DNA from: Armatimonadota bacterium | GTDB lineage: Bacteria; Armatimonadota; Fimbriimonadia; Fimbriimonadales; Fimbriimonadaceae | Assembly (NCBI GenBank): GCA_018268255.1 | Contig: JAFDWX010000003.1 | Location: forward strand, 145,738-209,737 | DNA: 64,000 bases | Direction: 5' to 3' | Shown: piece after piece, positions 41,762-50,100 of the stretch | Layout of the letters: each line of letters starts with the position of its first letter | Position numbering within the stretch: position 1 is the first letter of the stretch | The notes under the pieces: generated by a model | What the model saw: only the letters and a program-made list of their open reading frames with translations | What the model was told of the DNA's origin: nothing | Databases searched by the model: none | Translations under genes and position numbers: made by a program

Positions 41762-42714
41762 CTTCCCATACCCCCTTCCGGCGATCCAAGCCCACATTCG
41801 TCGCTTGATGCATCAGCAGGCCTGACTCGATTCAAGAGTCCAAACGGAACATGAGCAACCGCCGCAACACCTTCTGCCCGCTCCAAATGCGATAGCTGGT
41901 CGTCAAAAAACAAGTCAGGCCCGAACTCCATCAGAAAAGGAGCTTTCGGCAGCCCTCCCAAGAAGAAAGCTTCATCGATGTCGACGCCCCATTGATCGAG
42001 AGTCCGGAGCGCTCGTTCGTGGGATGGAGCGTTTCGCGCTGTGACAAGCGCTATCCTCGTTCGCAATCCATGAGAGGCTTGAACTCGCTGCAGCCCTTCA
42101 ACGAAGGGACGCAGGGGGCCAGGGCTCAATGGTACATGAGCGTTCTGAACTTCATGCTCGTGGAAAGTCTCGATGCCAAACTGCTGAAAAACGGTCTCAC
42201 TCCCGTCGTCGAACAGAACGCCATCTCCATCCAGCGCAATCCGCAGCTCGTCTGGATTCCTGTCCACAACGAATGGAGTTTGGCTGCTCACGCGTGCCGC
42301 CGGGATGTTAGCGTCGAGAGCTTCCCGAACCGACTTCTCGTCAGTTGAGAGAAACAAAACTGGGTTCAATGGCTTCACGTAGGGAAACGGGGATCGGCCG
42401 CGTGTGAATATGCCGCGAGTGATATCTAGGCCATGCTCACGTGCCGAACGAAAGCCGCGCAATCCACTAAACGGATCGTTCTTGGAAATGAAAATGACCT
42501 CTACTCCCACGTTCCCCCCATCGTTAATCCTGAGTAGTTTCTTCACGAGGGAAAAAGCAACCCCTGGCGTTGCAACGTCGTCAATCCGCTCTCGTTGAAA
42601 TCGGCGATAAGCATCCTCGTCATTCTCGCGAAACACGTTGTCCGCTTCCGAGAAATCGAAGACAGCGCTTGTCGACACGGCAATAACGAGTTTGTCCTCT
42701 AATGTATATGGCAT
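41758..42714 (-). CDS. 5'-nucleotidase (PF06189 type)
   Basis: This 318-residue protein has LVIAVSTSAVFDFSEAD at the start and a phosphatase-like centre, LRIALDGDGVLFDDGSETVFQQFG with FHEHE. Later it has RIALVTARNAPSHERAL and FFLGGLPKAPFL, all typical of the cytosolic 5'-nucleotidase family that dephosphorylates AMP or IMP. It lies 20 bases after the nuclease gene in the same direction, so it is the third gene of the minus-strand operon. A nucleotide-hydrolysing enzyme in a defence cluster could deplete nucleotides during infection; that is inference. Confidence 0.8.
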   Translation of the reverse strand: MPYTLEDKLVIAVSTSAVFDFSEADNVFRENDEDAYRRFQRERIDDVATPGVAFSLVKKLLRINDGGNVGVEVIFISKNDPFSGLRGFRSAREHGLDITRGIFTRGRSPFPYVKPLNPVLFLSTDEKSVREALDANIPAARVSSQTPFVVDRNPDELRIALDGDGVLFDDGSETVFQQFGIETFHEHEVQNAHVPLSPGPLRPFVEGLQRVQASHGLRTRIALVTARNAPSHERALRTLDQWGVDIDEAFFLGGLPKAPFLMEFGPDLFFDDQLSHLERAEGVAAVAHVPFGLLNRVRPADASSDECGLGSPEGGMGR

Positions 42715-42734
42715 GCTGTACTTGTCTTCTCAGT

Positions 42735-44657
42735 TCAGTGGCAGCAACGAATGTGGGAAATGCACTCCGCCATCACCCGGCAATCGACCTCGTTGTATTG
42801 AACGATCTCGTTGAACAGATTGTGAGGATTGCCTGCGATGTCCTCCAACACGACTTCTTCAACCGCCACGCCGCGCTCCTTGGCGATCCGATAGCACGCC
42901 CAAGAACCGCTCATCGCGGCCAGCCCGTCCGCTGGGCCATCCTCCCAGAGCGTTTCGATCAAGCCGTGTCCGTGTAGGGCCTTGCCGATCGCCTTAAGGC
43001 CGAAGCCCCAAGCGCCCCGGACGAAGAAGGCGTTGCTGGTGCCCTTCTGTCGCACAACGTTTTGGAGGAAGTCGTACCAGTTCGGGTCGGGCCATCCTGC
43101 AGGACGAAGATGCCTTTCGAATGCCGAATCGGTACCGATCGAGTAAGTCCGAGTCTCCGCTGGGGACCAGTGGAAGACCTTGGGTCTCTCTGGCGCGCCT
43201 GGGGTTCGCAGCCGCACCTCCTCCATGTAGCGGTACCACTCGAACACTATTCGTTTCTCCTCCGCCTCCGTCAGCGCATCGGTGCAGAAGATCCTGAAGA
43301 CCCATTTTCGCCTTTCTGGATCAAGCGCCCACTGAGGATCCTGACGAGCTTCATTGCTCAAGGGTTCCCAGTGGCCGCAGCCGATCATGAAGATGAGTGG
43401 CTGCCCTCCGATCTCTGGCAGATTCACAAAGTCGTCATCCAGGTTGCTTGTGGTCTCGAAGTCCACGAAGAACTCCAGGGCCTCGGGCGTTGCCCATTCC
43501 TCCCGAACCCAGTCAACTACCGCGGGGTAATGCGCTGGGCCGTCAGGATTCCGGTTGAGCGCGAGCATGGTCGCACGACGTTCGGCTGTTGAACCACTTC
43601 CATTACCGAGCAAGTCGAAGCGGAACTCGGGATCGCGCCACTGGCTACAACCGGCCATAACCATGTCGTTGCGGGTCTGGAGGCCAACCTGCCAGAGCTG
43701 CGTCAACTCTCCTAGCTCCGCTGCGATCTGCTTTTTGGCATTGTGCCAAGGACTATCCTGGGCGTTCTTCATATTCGGACGCAACTCGTTGACGGAAGGC
43801 GCAGGCAACACCCTCCAGTTCATCCCTTCGGTGCGCACGCGTCTAACCCACTCAACCGCCTCCATAGCCCGCGCCAGCCAGTCAATTGGCTCAGCCCGAA
43901 ACTGGTCTTGAACTGGGAGGCTGACCGGGATCAGTCGGTCAAGGCAACTTGTGGCACCATCTTTGTTCTTACCGCTACCCTTATCCCACTTGCGGCCAAT
44001 AAAGAATGCCTGCTTAGGAGCGTAGCCTTGCATGAAAGCGAGAGCGGCGTTGTAGATCGCCAACTGCGCCTTGTAGTGCTCGGCGTCGTTGTTGGCCTCG
44101 AAGTTAGTCGCAAGGCCGAAGCCTCGGTACTTGACATCGACGACCACGTAGTGATACCCAGAGGTGCCAAACGCAGGTGCCCCATCCGTAGCCCACGGGT
44201 AAGCGACCTCGCGATCGCACAGTACACCTAAAATGTCTGAGCGAACCAGGAGGTCGGGCATGCCGTACACGCACAGGTCTTCTTCCCACAGCACACCCTG
44301 CAAGATTACGGGTTTACCGGAGCGCATGAGATCGATCGTGCGGTCTCTACACTCGCGCTTTCGTGAGTCCTGCGGCTCTTCTGCCACGCGAACGATGTCC
44401 GGTAAGCCACCCGCCGCCAAGCGCCCAGATAGCAACTTGATGACTCGACCCTCGAACTCCCGCGCCTTGCGGATGATGAACTCAGTAAAGTCTGCTTCAG
44501 GGATGAAGGACGACGACTCGTTGTCATTCCGGAAGCCGTGCTCGGCACCGTACAGTTCCAGCCAGTCGACCAGGGGGTCGTGCTTCAGCCAGTTACGTGT
44601 CCTCGTAGCGGAAACCCAAAAGCCCCAGTCGGGGGCGGATTCGATTCGTTCTTCCAC
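42735..44657 (-). CDS. RecB-like PD-(D/E)XK nuclease fused to DEDD/RNase H-like domain
   Basis: This is a 640-residue protein. The N-terminal half has a RecB-family nuclease core: VYGMPDLLVRS (Asp), YHYVVVDVKYRG (D-x-K) and HYKAQLAIYNAAL (QxxxY). The C-terminal half starts LEFFVDFETTSN and ends VQYNEVDCRVM, the acidic residues of a DEDD exonuclease fold, as in TM0106/DUF2779-type proteins. It probably degrades DNA or RNA. The start is the GTG at 44657, which overlaps the upstream stop (TAGTG) and has a strong AGGAGGTT; a longer reading to 44813 would run through the neighbour. Confidence 0.75.
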   Translation of the reverse strand: MEERIESAPDWGFWVSATRTRNWLKHDPLVDWLELYGAEHGFRNDNESSSFIPEADFTEFIIRKAREFEGRVIKLLSGRLAAGGLPDIVRVAEEPQDSRKRECRDRTIDLMRSGKPVILQGVLWEEDLCVYGMPDLLVRSDILGVLCDREVAYPWATDGAPAFGTSGYHYVVVDVKYRGFGLATNFEANNDAEHYKAQLAIYNAALAFMQGYAPKQAFFIGRKWDKGSGKNKDGATSCLDRLIPVSLPVQDQFRAEPIDWLARAMEAVEWVRRVRTEGMNWRVLPAPSVNELRPNMKNAQDSPWHNAKKQIAAELGELTQLWQVGLQTRNDMVMAGCSQWRDPEFRFDLLGNGSGSTAERRATMLALNRNPDGPAHYPAVVDWVREEWATPEALEFFVDFETTSNLDDDFVNLPEIGGQPLIFMIGCGHWEPLSNEARQDPQWALDPERRKWVFRIFCTDALTEAEEKRIVFEWYRYMEEVRLRTPGAPERPKVFHWSPAETRTYSIGTDSAFERHLRPAGWPDPNWYDFLQNVVRQKGTSNAFFVRGAWGFGLKAIGKALHGHGLIETLWEDGPADGLAAMSGSWACYRIAKERGVAVEEVVLEDIAGNPHNLFNEIVQYNEVDCRVMAECISHIRCCH

Positions 44658-46075
44658 TACTTTGAACCTCCTGTCGCGTCTCCGAAGTATTCGGACTCGT
44701 CGGATCGATCGCCACCAGTTGCGAGCACGGTCTTGGGCTGGCCATTTGTCGGATTCAGCGCCTGTTCGGCATTCGTCAGAGCAGCGTTGATCTCGCTGTT
44801 CAAGCCCTCGCACTGAGTCCGCACATCGGCAGCTGCAGTGGTGATCTCGGTGACCGACTTCTTGATCGTCGTGATCCGACGCAGCGCGGTCCGAATCTCA
44901 TCCATCGAAGTCTTGATCGCCACGGAGTCCACCTTTGATCCGCCGCGAGATTGATGACGTAGGCGAGTCGATAGGAGGGTCATGCGCAATGCTAAGTGAA
45001 GCAGCTCATAGGTGCAAGCAATCCACGGGCGTCCATTGCAGGTTCCTTCAGCCCACTCGCCGATTTCCTTGCCAAAGGCATCGGTAGTCTTCCCGCAGTA
45101 AATCGCGGCGTCTGATTCGCGAAGATCCATCGCTTTCGCGAGTTGGTCACTCACCTGCTTTCGGCCTTTGCCAGTGGCATCGTCACGAGCTTCGATTACA
45201 ATTCGCAGGTCGATCCCGGCTTCGCCTTCGCGCTGGAGGACGGTCACGATGTCACCTGGCTGGTTATCGGTCCCTACGTGATCGGCCCAACCTCCGCGAC
45301 CAGTTGCCCAATTGCTCGCCAATGCGAAGGCCTCGTCTTCAAAGGGCCGCCCCTTCGCAGTCGAGGATTGGATGATTTCCTTCGCCCTCTTATCCTTGAT
45401 CAGCTCCTTTTCCAGATCGCCGACCTGCTTGCAGAGCGGTTCGATTTGGCGCGATAGGGCTTCATTGACTACCGCCTGAACGGCGGTGGCGAGCGTACCA
45501 TCCTTCGCCGCAAGAACTTCCAGCATCTTGTTAAGGCGAACAGGAACGGAATCCGTGTGGGTCGGGTCAAGCAGCCGTTTGACACCGCTGATGGCACCGA
45601 ACAAGTCGGACTGAGGATTATGCGGGTCAAGCTGCTTCTTGACTTCATCCAAACGTCCCCCGACCACTTGCTTCACGAGTTCCAGCTGCTGCCGAACGGG
45701 TTCGAGCAACGTGCCGCTTTCCCCGTTCAACTGTTCGTCGATGACCATTCGAGTTCGATCAATGATCTCGCTCGTCTTTTCAGAAGTTTGGCGGGCGTGA
45801 GTCTCCAGCATCTGCCGGACGACGGTTACATCGAGAGCCTGACTTGCCCCGTTGAGTGCTCTCGCACCAATCGAGGTGGCCAGACCGGCGAGTTCAACCA
45901 TCTCGCCCGGTTCCTTATCCTTCAGCAGTTGGATGACATCAAAGTCGTCGAGGAAGATATTGGCGATATTGACGCCATCAGGGGCCCATTGGACCATTGG
46001 TTGAGCGATGCCTTTCGGCACGCTGTTGACGAGGTCGGTCGCTTCCGCGCCGAAAGAAGTGTAATTGGTGTCCAT
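44657..46075 (-). CDS. Coiled-coil protein with degenerate DUF2130-like nuclease fold
   Basis: This 472-residue protein is helical from about residues 60 to 250 with heptad-like segments (EPVRQQLELVKQVVGGRLDEV). A region follows that reads like DUF2130-type restriction folds: GRPFEDEAFALASNWA, NQPGDIVTVLQREG, DLRIVIEARDDATGKGRKQV and ESDAAIYCGKT. The expected E-x-K is E-A-R, so catalysis is doubtful. The tail is a second coiled coil. It is first in the minus-strand operon, 337 bases from the control region shared with the helicase, and overlaps the nuclease gene by one base. It may be a structural or sensor subunit. Confidence 0.62.
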   Translation of the reverse strand: MDTNYTSFGAEATDLVNSVPKGIAQPMVQWAPDGVNIANIFLDDFDVIQLLKDKEPGEMVELAGLATSIGARALNGASQALDVTVVRQMLETHARQTSEKTSEIIDRTRMVIDEQLNGESGTLLEPVRQQLELVKQVVGGRLDEVKKQLDPHNPQSDLFGAISGVKRLLDPTHTDSVPVRLNKMLEVLAAKDGTLATAVQAVVNEALSRQIEPLCKQVGDLEKELIKDKRAKEIIQSSTAKGRPFEDEAFALASNWATGRGGWADHVGTDNQPGDIVTVLQREGEAGIDLRIVIEARDDATGKGRKQVSDQLAKAMDLRESDAAIYCGKTTDAFGKEIGEWAEGTCNGRPWIACTYELLHLALRMTLLSTRLRHQSRGGSKVDSVAIKTSMDEIRTALRRITTIKKSVTEITTAAADVRTQCEGLNSEINAALTNAEQALNPTNGQPKTVLATGGDRSDESEYFGDATGGSK

Positions 46076-46200
46076 TTCTGGTCTTTTCCTTTGCCCGTTT
46101 TGGGCGGTCTGAGCCCGAAGGAGGAACCAGGGTTGACTCAGCTGGCTTGGCTGTGCCAATCTTATGTGGCTCCGTCCATTAGGGCGAGAGTTAGGTCAGG

Positions 46201-46286
46201 GCTCTCGTTGGCGCGAGAGCAAAGTTACGATCTGCTGGGCCCCCGTTTCGGGGGCATTTTCATTTTCAAGTCCGTTCAAGGACTTC
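46201..46286 (+). other. Three stem-loops in the divergent gap, one terminator-like on the plus strand
   Basis: GCTCTCG/CGAGAGC (46201-46220), GCCCCCG/CGGGGGC with loop TTT followed by ATTTTCATTTTC (46239-46266), and AAGTCC/GGACTT (46269-46286) lie in a row. The middle one looks like a plus-strand terminator, although no plus-strand gene precedes it. In the other direction they would form the 5' leader of the coiled-coil gene. No protein gene is evident between 46076 and 46412. Confidence 0.4.
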
Positions 46287-46412
46287 GGCCGCTGCTGTAT
46301 TTCTTCATTTTCACGATGCCACTCGAGGCTCTACGCAATCGCCGATCAGCGTCTTGGACCGGCCATCAACCCCCGATATCTGCCCGTGTCAGGAGCGGTC
46401 AATCAAGAGCTA

Positions 46413-46496
46413 TATAACGTTATACCACACAATTTCGAAAACCGTCACCAATTTTCGAAAAGTGCTCTATGACGTTATAAATTTTCTTCTGTGGTA
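46413..46496. promoter_or_regulatory. Palindrome-rich control region of the divergent defence cluster
   Basis: The perfect 12-bp palindrome TATAACGTTATA (46413-46424) recurs with one change as TATGACGTTATA (46468-46479), 55 bases away. Between them lie TTTCGAAA (46433-46440) and TTTTCGAAAA (46452-46461). TACCACA (46423-46429) faces TGTGGTA (46490-46496). The region ends at the -10 box of the helicase gene. The obvious candidate binder is the HTH domain at the start of that helicase. Confidence 0.6.
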
Positions 46497-46500
46497 ATAT
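46495..46500 (+). promoter_or_regulatory. -10 box for a leaderless helicase transcript
   Basis: TAATAT lies six bases before the GTG at 46507. The AAGGAG-like bases in between are too close to the GTG to work as a ribosome site, so a leaderless start is likelier. Confidence 0.5.
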
Positions 46501-46506
46501 AAAGGA

Positions 46507-49500
46507 GTGATAGACCGATCAGCTGCCGTCAAGAAGATTCGGCGTCAACTTGGGCTAACTCAAACCAAGCTGGCGGAGCTTCTTGATGTCTCCTTCGCCA
46601 CGGTCAATCGCTGGGAAAAGGGGCGATTCGAAGTTCCTGATAGGTATTTCGATCTTCTGGAGCAGGCTGAACAGCGGGGGGCCCTTGTCATCGAGGCCCC
46701 TTCTCAACCGCGCGCAATCGAGAGAAAGGAGGTCGTGGCGAATAGCGATCTCGATTTCGGCGGAAACCCCAAATCTATCAGGACGCTGGCAGAAGGCGAG
46801 CGGCTCAGTTTCGGGCACTTGGCAAACCCGGTGTTCGGAACTGAGGTTTCGCTAATCGATCCGCTCCCACATCAGAGGATCGCCGTCTACGACCGGATGT
46901 TAAAGGAAGATCGCCTTCGGTTCCTGCTTGCTGACGACGCTGGAGCTGGAAAGACCATCATGTCCGGGCTTTACATTCGAGAAATGCTGGCCCGACGTCT
47001 GATTCGCCGCATTCTCGTCGTTCCTCCTGCCGGCCTTCTCGGCAACTGGCAAAGCGAAATGGCATCCCTCTTCAACCTGGATTTCGCGGTGGCCACGGGG
47101 AAAGACGCCAAGCGCGGCAACTCTTTCATCGGGGACGCGAGCGATCAGTTGATCGTGAGCATGGACACGCTTCGCCAAGAGTCGGTTCTAGGCGCGCTAC
47201 GCGACCCGCGGGTCGAACCCTACGACCTCGTCATATTTGATGAAGCTCACAAACTCGCCGCAGACAAAGAAGGGGACGTTCTCATTCGCCGCACCGGCCG
47301 GTATCGACTTGCGGAAGCTCTTGCAGGAGTTCCTGGGGCGTCCGAAAGTTGGAGGCTTACGTGGTCTGCCCGCCATTTGCTCCTCTTGACGGCCACGCCG
47401 CACATGGGGAAGGACTATCCGTTCTATTGTCTCTGGCGCCTCCTCGACCCCGAACTGTTCTCGACCCAGCAAGCGCTAGACCGCACCGATCGGGAGACGA
47501 GAAAGCACTACTTCATTCGGCGAACGAAGGAAGAGATGGTGGATTACGCGGGCAAGCGCATCTACCCAACTCGGATCGCGAATACTTTCGGATTCAAGTT
47601 GAGTCCGGGAATCGAGTCGGAGCAGGAGTTGTACGATCGGACCACCGATTACCTGGAAACCTTTTACAACAAGGCCGATGTGCTCAATGCAAGTGCGGCG
47701 CAATTTGCAATGAGCGTCTTCCAACGACGGCTCGCATCTTCGACCTACGCTCTCTTATGCTCTTTTCAGCGGCGTCTCGCCAAGCTCGATGACATCATCA
47801 AGAAGGTTGAGGCTGGCGATATCGACTTCCTTGCTGCCGCTAAACAAAGTCACTTGGAACTTGACGATCCCGATAAGGCAGACGTTAACGACATCGACCG
47901 CTTCACCGCTGACGAAGAAGGCGACGACGGACCCGATTCTGAAGCCAAAATGCGAGAAAGCGAGGAAGAGATTCTCGCACGGTCACTGGAAGACCTTCAG
48001 GCAGAACGAGCTATTGTTGACGAACTGGTTCACCTGGCGCGGCGAGTCTACGAACGCGGAGACGGATCGAAGTTCGAAAAGCTCATGGGCTTGCTCTCGG
48101 GCGGCCCAGTTAGCACGGGTGATGACGAGATCGATTTCTCCCGCGAGAAAGTTTTGATCTTCACGGAACATCGTGATACGCTCGAATTCTTGGTCAAGCG
48201 GCTTGAACAGCACGGATTCACTGGAAGGGTGGGCTTCATTCACGGCGGCCTTGATTATGAAGAGCGTGGAAAGGTCGTTGCTGAGTTCAAGAAGCCACTC
48301 TCCGAAGGAGGACTTCAGTATCTTATCGCCACGGACGCAGCCGGAGAAGGTATCAATCTTCAGTTCTGCTGGGCGCTGGTCAACTGGGATGTGCCCTGGA
48401 ATCCGGCTCGGTTGGAGCAGAGAATGGGTCGGATCCATCGATACGGTCAGAAACACGATCCGGTCTACATTCTCAACCTCATTGCCGATGAGACGCGCGA
48501 GGGACGGGTCATGAAGACCCTGCTGGACAAGCTCGAGATCATCCGCAAACAGGTTGGATCGGACAAGGTCTACGACGTCGTTGGGCGTCTGTTCCAAGGG
48601 GTCTCACTCCGCGACTACATGCGGGAAGCTATTGTCGATGCCGACGGAGCGGTACGTAAACTTGGCGGCAAGCTGACGAAGGAACAGGTTGACGCGCTCG
48701 ATGCCCAAGACGACGCTCTCTACGGTGAGGGCGGCGAAGTGGCGCGGGAGCTTCCAAGACTACAGGCGGAGAAGGAAGCGGAAATTCACCGGCAGCTCCT
48801 ACCTGGTTATGTTCAGCGATTTGTCGAGAACGTCTGCGACGCCATCGATGTTGATGTCGAACCCTCAGGTTCGAAACTCTATCGCTTCAAGCCTCGCTAT
48901 CCCGATGCTTTGGCGACGCTTCGACCGACGATCGATCGGAACTATCCCGAATCCAGTCAAAGGCGCCACGTCAGCTTCGTCCGAACGGGCAGCCGCGACG
49001 AATCAATCTTCCTTCATCCAGGTGAACCGGTCTACGAAAGGATCCGAGCGATCTGCGCGCAAAAATTCCAGGCCGATGCCCTGCGGGGTGCGGTGTTCCT
49101 CGACCCCAGTGCCGATCGTCCCTCACTTTTCGCTTTGATGCGACTGGATGTGAACCGCCAAGCAGACGAATCGTTCCCCGGACTTCGTCGAAGTGCTGTC
49201 GTGGAGAGTCATCTTGTCGGAATCGAAGCCACAGGGCCCAACGATATCGAGATCGTCGGGCCTGAGAGGCTGCTTCTATTGGCGGATGGCAGTCGCATTC
49301 CACCCGGCGCAGTCGGATTCATCTCGGAGACTCAAGTCGTTCGCGATGCGATCGTCGCCTTTGCGCACGACCAAGTGGCTTCCAACTTCGTAATCGACTA
49401 TCGCGCCAAGCTTAACGCCGCGATTCCTGGTCGCGAATCTCGATTGCGAACGGCGTTCGATATCGAGTATCTCGAACTGGCCGAGCTGAGAAACAAACTT

Positions 49501-50097
49501 AAGGATAGAGTCCTGACCGGTAACGTCAAGGCTACGATCCAGATGGACGAGGTGAAAAAGCGGCAACGCGAGTTCGAAGAGCGAAAACGAGCGACGCTGA
49601 CTGCCTTGAGGCGCGAGCCTGAGCTTGTCCAATCAGAGGTGCCGGAAGTTCTTGCCTGGGCGCTCATCGTTCCAACCCAAAGTCAAGAGGCTCAACGTCA
49701 GATCGACGAGCGAATCGAGCAAACCGCCATGCGGATGGCCATGGCTTACGAGCAGGCGTACGGAGCCACAACGTTCGATGTTTCAACACCGGTACGCGCC
49801 CTCGCTGAAGGACTGCGCGAGTTTCCCGGTTTTGATCTTCTGAGCCGTTATCCAGATGGAAGCGAGCGCTACATTGAGGTGAAGGGGCGAGCGGGCGCGG
49901 GAGAAGTCAACGTGTCCGACAATGAATGGTCCGCGGCCTGCAACTATCGCGAGAATTTCTGGCTTTACGTCGCCTACGACTGCGACAAGTCAACCCCGCG
50001 GCTCCATCGGGTTAATGATCCGTTTGCGAGCCTTCTCGTACGCGGGAAAGGCGTCATGATCGGTAGAAAAGAACTTGAGAAGTTCGCTCAGGAATAA
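46507..50097 (+). CDS. HTH-SNF2 helicase-DUF3883 nuclease fusion
   Basis: This 1,196-residue protein has three parts. Residues 1-60 are an XRE/MerR-like helix-turn-helix (IRRQLGLTQTKLAELLDVSF, then ATVNRWEKGRF). A SNF2-type DEAH helicase follows, with DDAGAGKT (Lys149), DEAH at 245-248, LLLTATPHMGK, ATDAAGEGINLQ and QRMGRIHRYGQ. The end (about 1090-1196) is a DUF3883-like PD-(D/E)XK domain with Asp1110 in GFDLLS and Glu1124/Lys1126 in IEVKGR. The helicase-DUF3883 part is typical of DISARM-type and related defence translocases; the fused HTH is unusual and suggests self-regulation. The DUF1156 gene starts three bases after its stop. Confidence 0.85.
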   Translation: MIDRSAAVKKIRRQLGLTQTKLAELLDVSFATVNRWEKGRFEVPDRYFDLLEQAEQRGALVIEAPSQPRAIERKEVVANSDLDFGGNPKSIRTLAEGERLSFGHLANPVFGTEVSLIDPLPHQRIAVYDRMLKEDRLRFLLADDAGAGKTIMSGLYIREMLARRLIRRILVVPPAGLLGNWQSEMASLFNLDFAVATGKDAKRGNSFIGDASDQLIVSMDTLRQESVLGALRDPRVEPYDLVIFDEAHKLAADKEGDVLIRRTGRYRLAEALAGVPGASESWRLTWSARHLLLLTATPHMGKDYPFYCLWRLLDPELFSTQQALDRTDRETRKHYFIRRTKEEMVDYAGKRIYPTRIANTFGFKLSPGIESEQELYDRTTDYLETFYNKADVLNASAAQFAMSVFQRRLASSTYALLCSFQRRLAKLDDIIKKVEAGDIDFLAAAKQSHLELDDPDKADVNDIDRFTADEEGDDGPDSEAKMRESEEEILARSLEDLQAERAIVDELVHLARRVYERGDGSKFEKLMGLLSGGPVSTGDDEIDFSREKVLIFTEHRDTLEFLVKRLEQHGFTGRVGFIHGGLDYEERGKVVAEFKKPLSEGGLQYLIATDAAGEGINLQFCWALVNWDVPWNPARLEQRMGRIHRYGQKHDPVYILNLIADETREGRVMKTLLDKLEIIRKQVGSDKVYDVVGRLFQGVSLRDYMREAIVDADGAVRKLGGKLTKEQVDALDAQDDALYGEGGEVARELPRLQAEKEAEIHRQLLPGYVQRFVENVCDAIDVDVEPSGSKLYRFKPRYPDALATLRPTIDRNYPESSQRRHVSFVRTGSRDESIFLHPGEPVYERIRAICAQKFQADALRGAVFLDPSADRPSLFALMRLDVNRQADESFPGLRRSAVVESHLVGIEATGPNDIEIVGPERLLLLADGSRIPPGAVGFISETQVVRDAIVAFAHDQVASNFVIDYRAKLNAAIPGRESRLRTAFDIEYLELAELRNKLKDRVLTGNVKATIQMDEVKKRQREFEERKRATLTALRREPELVQSEVPEVLAWALIVPTQSQEAQRQIDERIEQTAMRMAMAYEQAYGATTFDVSTPVRALAEGLREFPGFDLLSRYPDGSERYIEVKGRAGAGEVNVSDNEWSAACNYRENFWLYVAYDCDKSTPRLHRVNDPFASLLVRGKGVMIGRKELEKFAQE

Positions 50098-50100
50098 GCC

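Noticed and set aside
45557..46417. 286-codon plus-strand frame opposite the coiled-coil gene
   Set aside because: It lies antisense to a coupled operon gene, has no ribosome site and a composition typical of a shadow frame.
46507..46515. AAGGAG just before the helicase GTG as a ribosome-binding site
   Set aside because: It touches the GTG, leaving no spacer, and no other start codon lies at 5-9 bases. The TAATAT spacing fits a leaderless start better.
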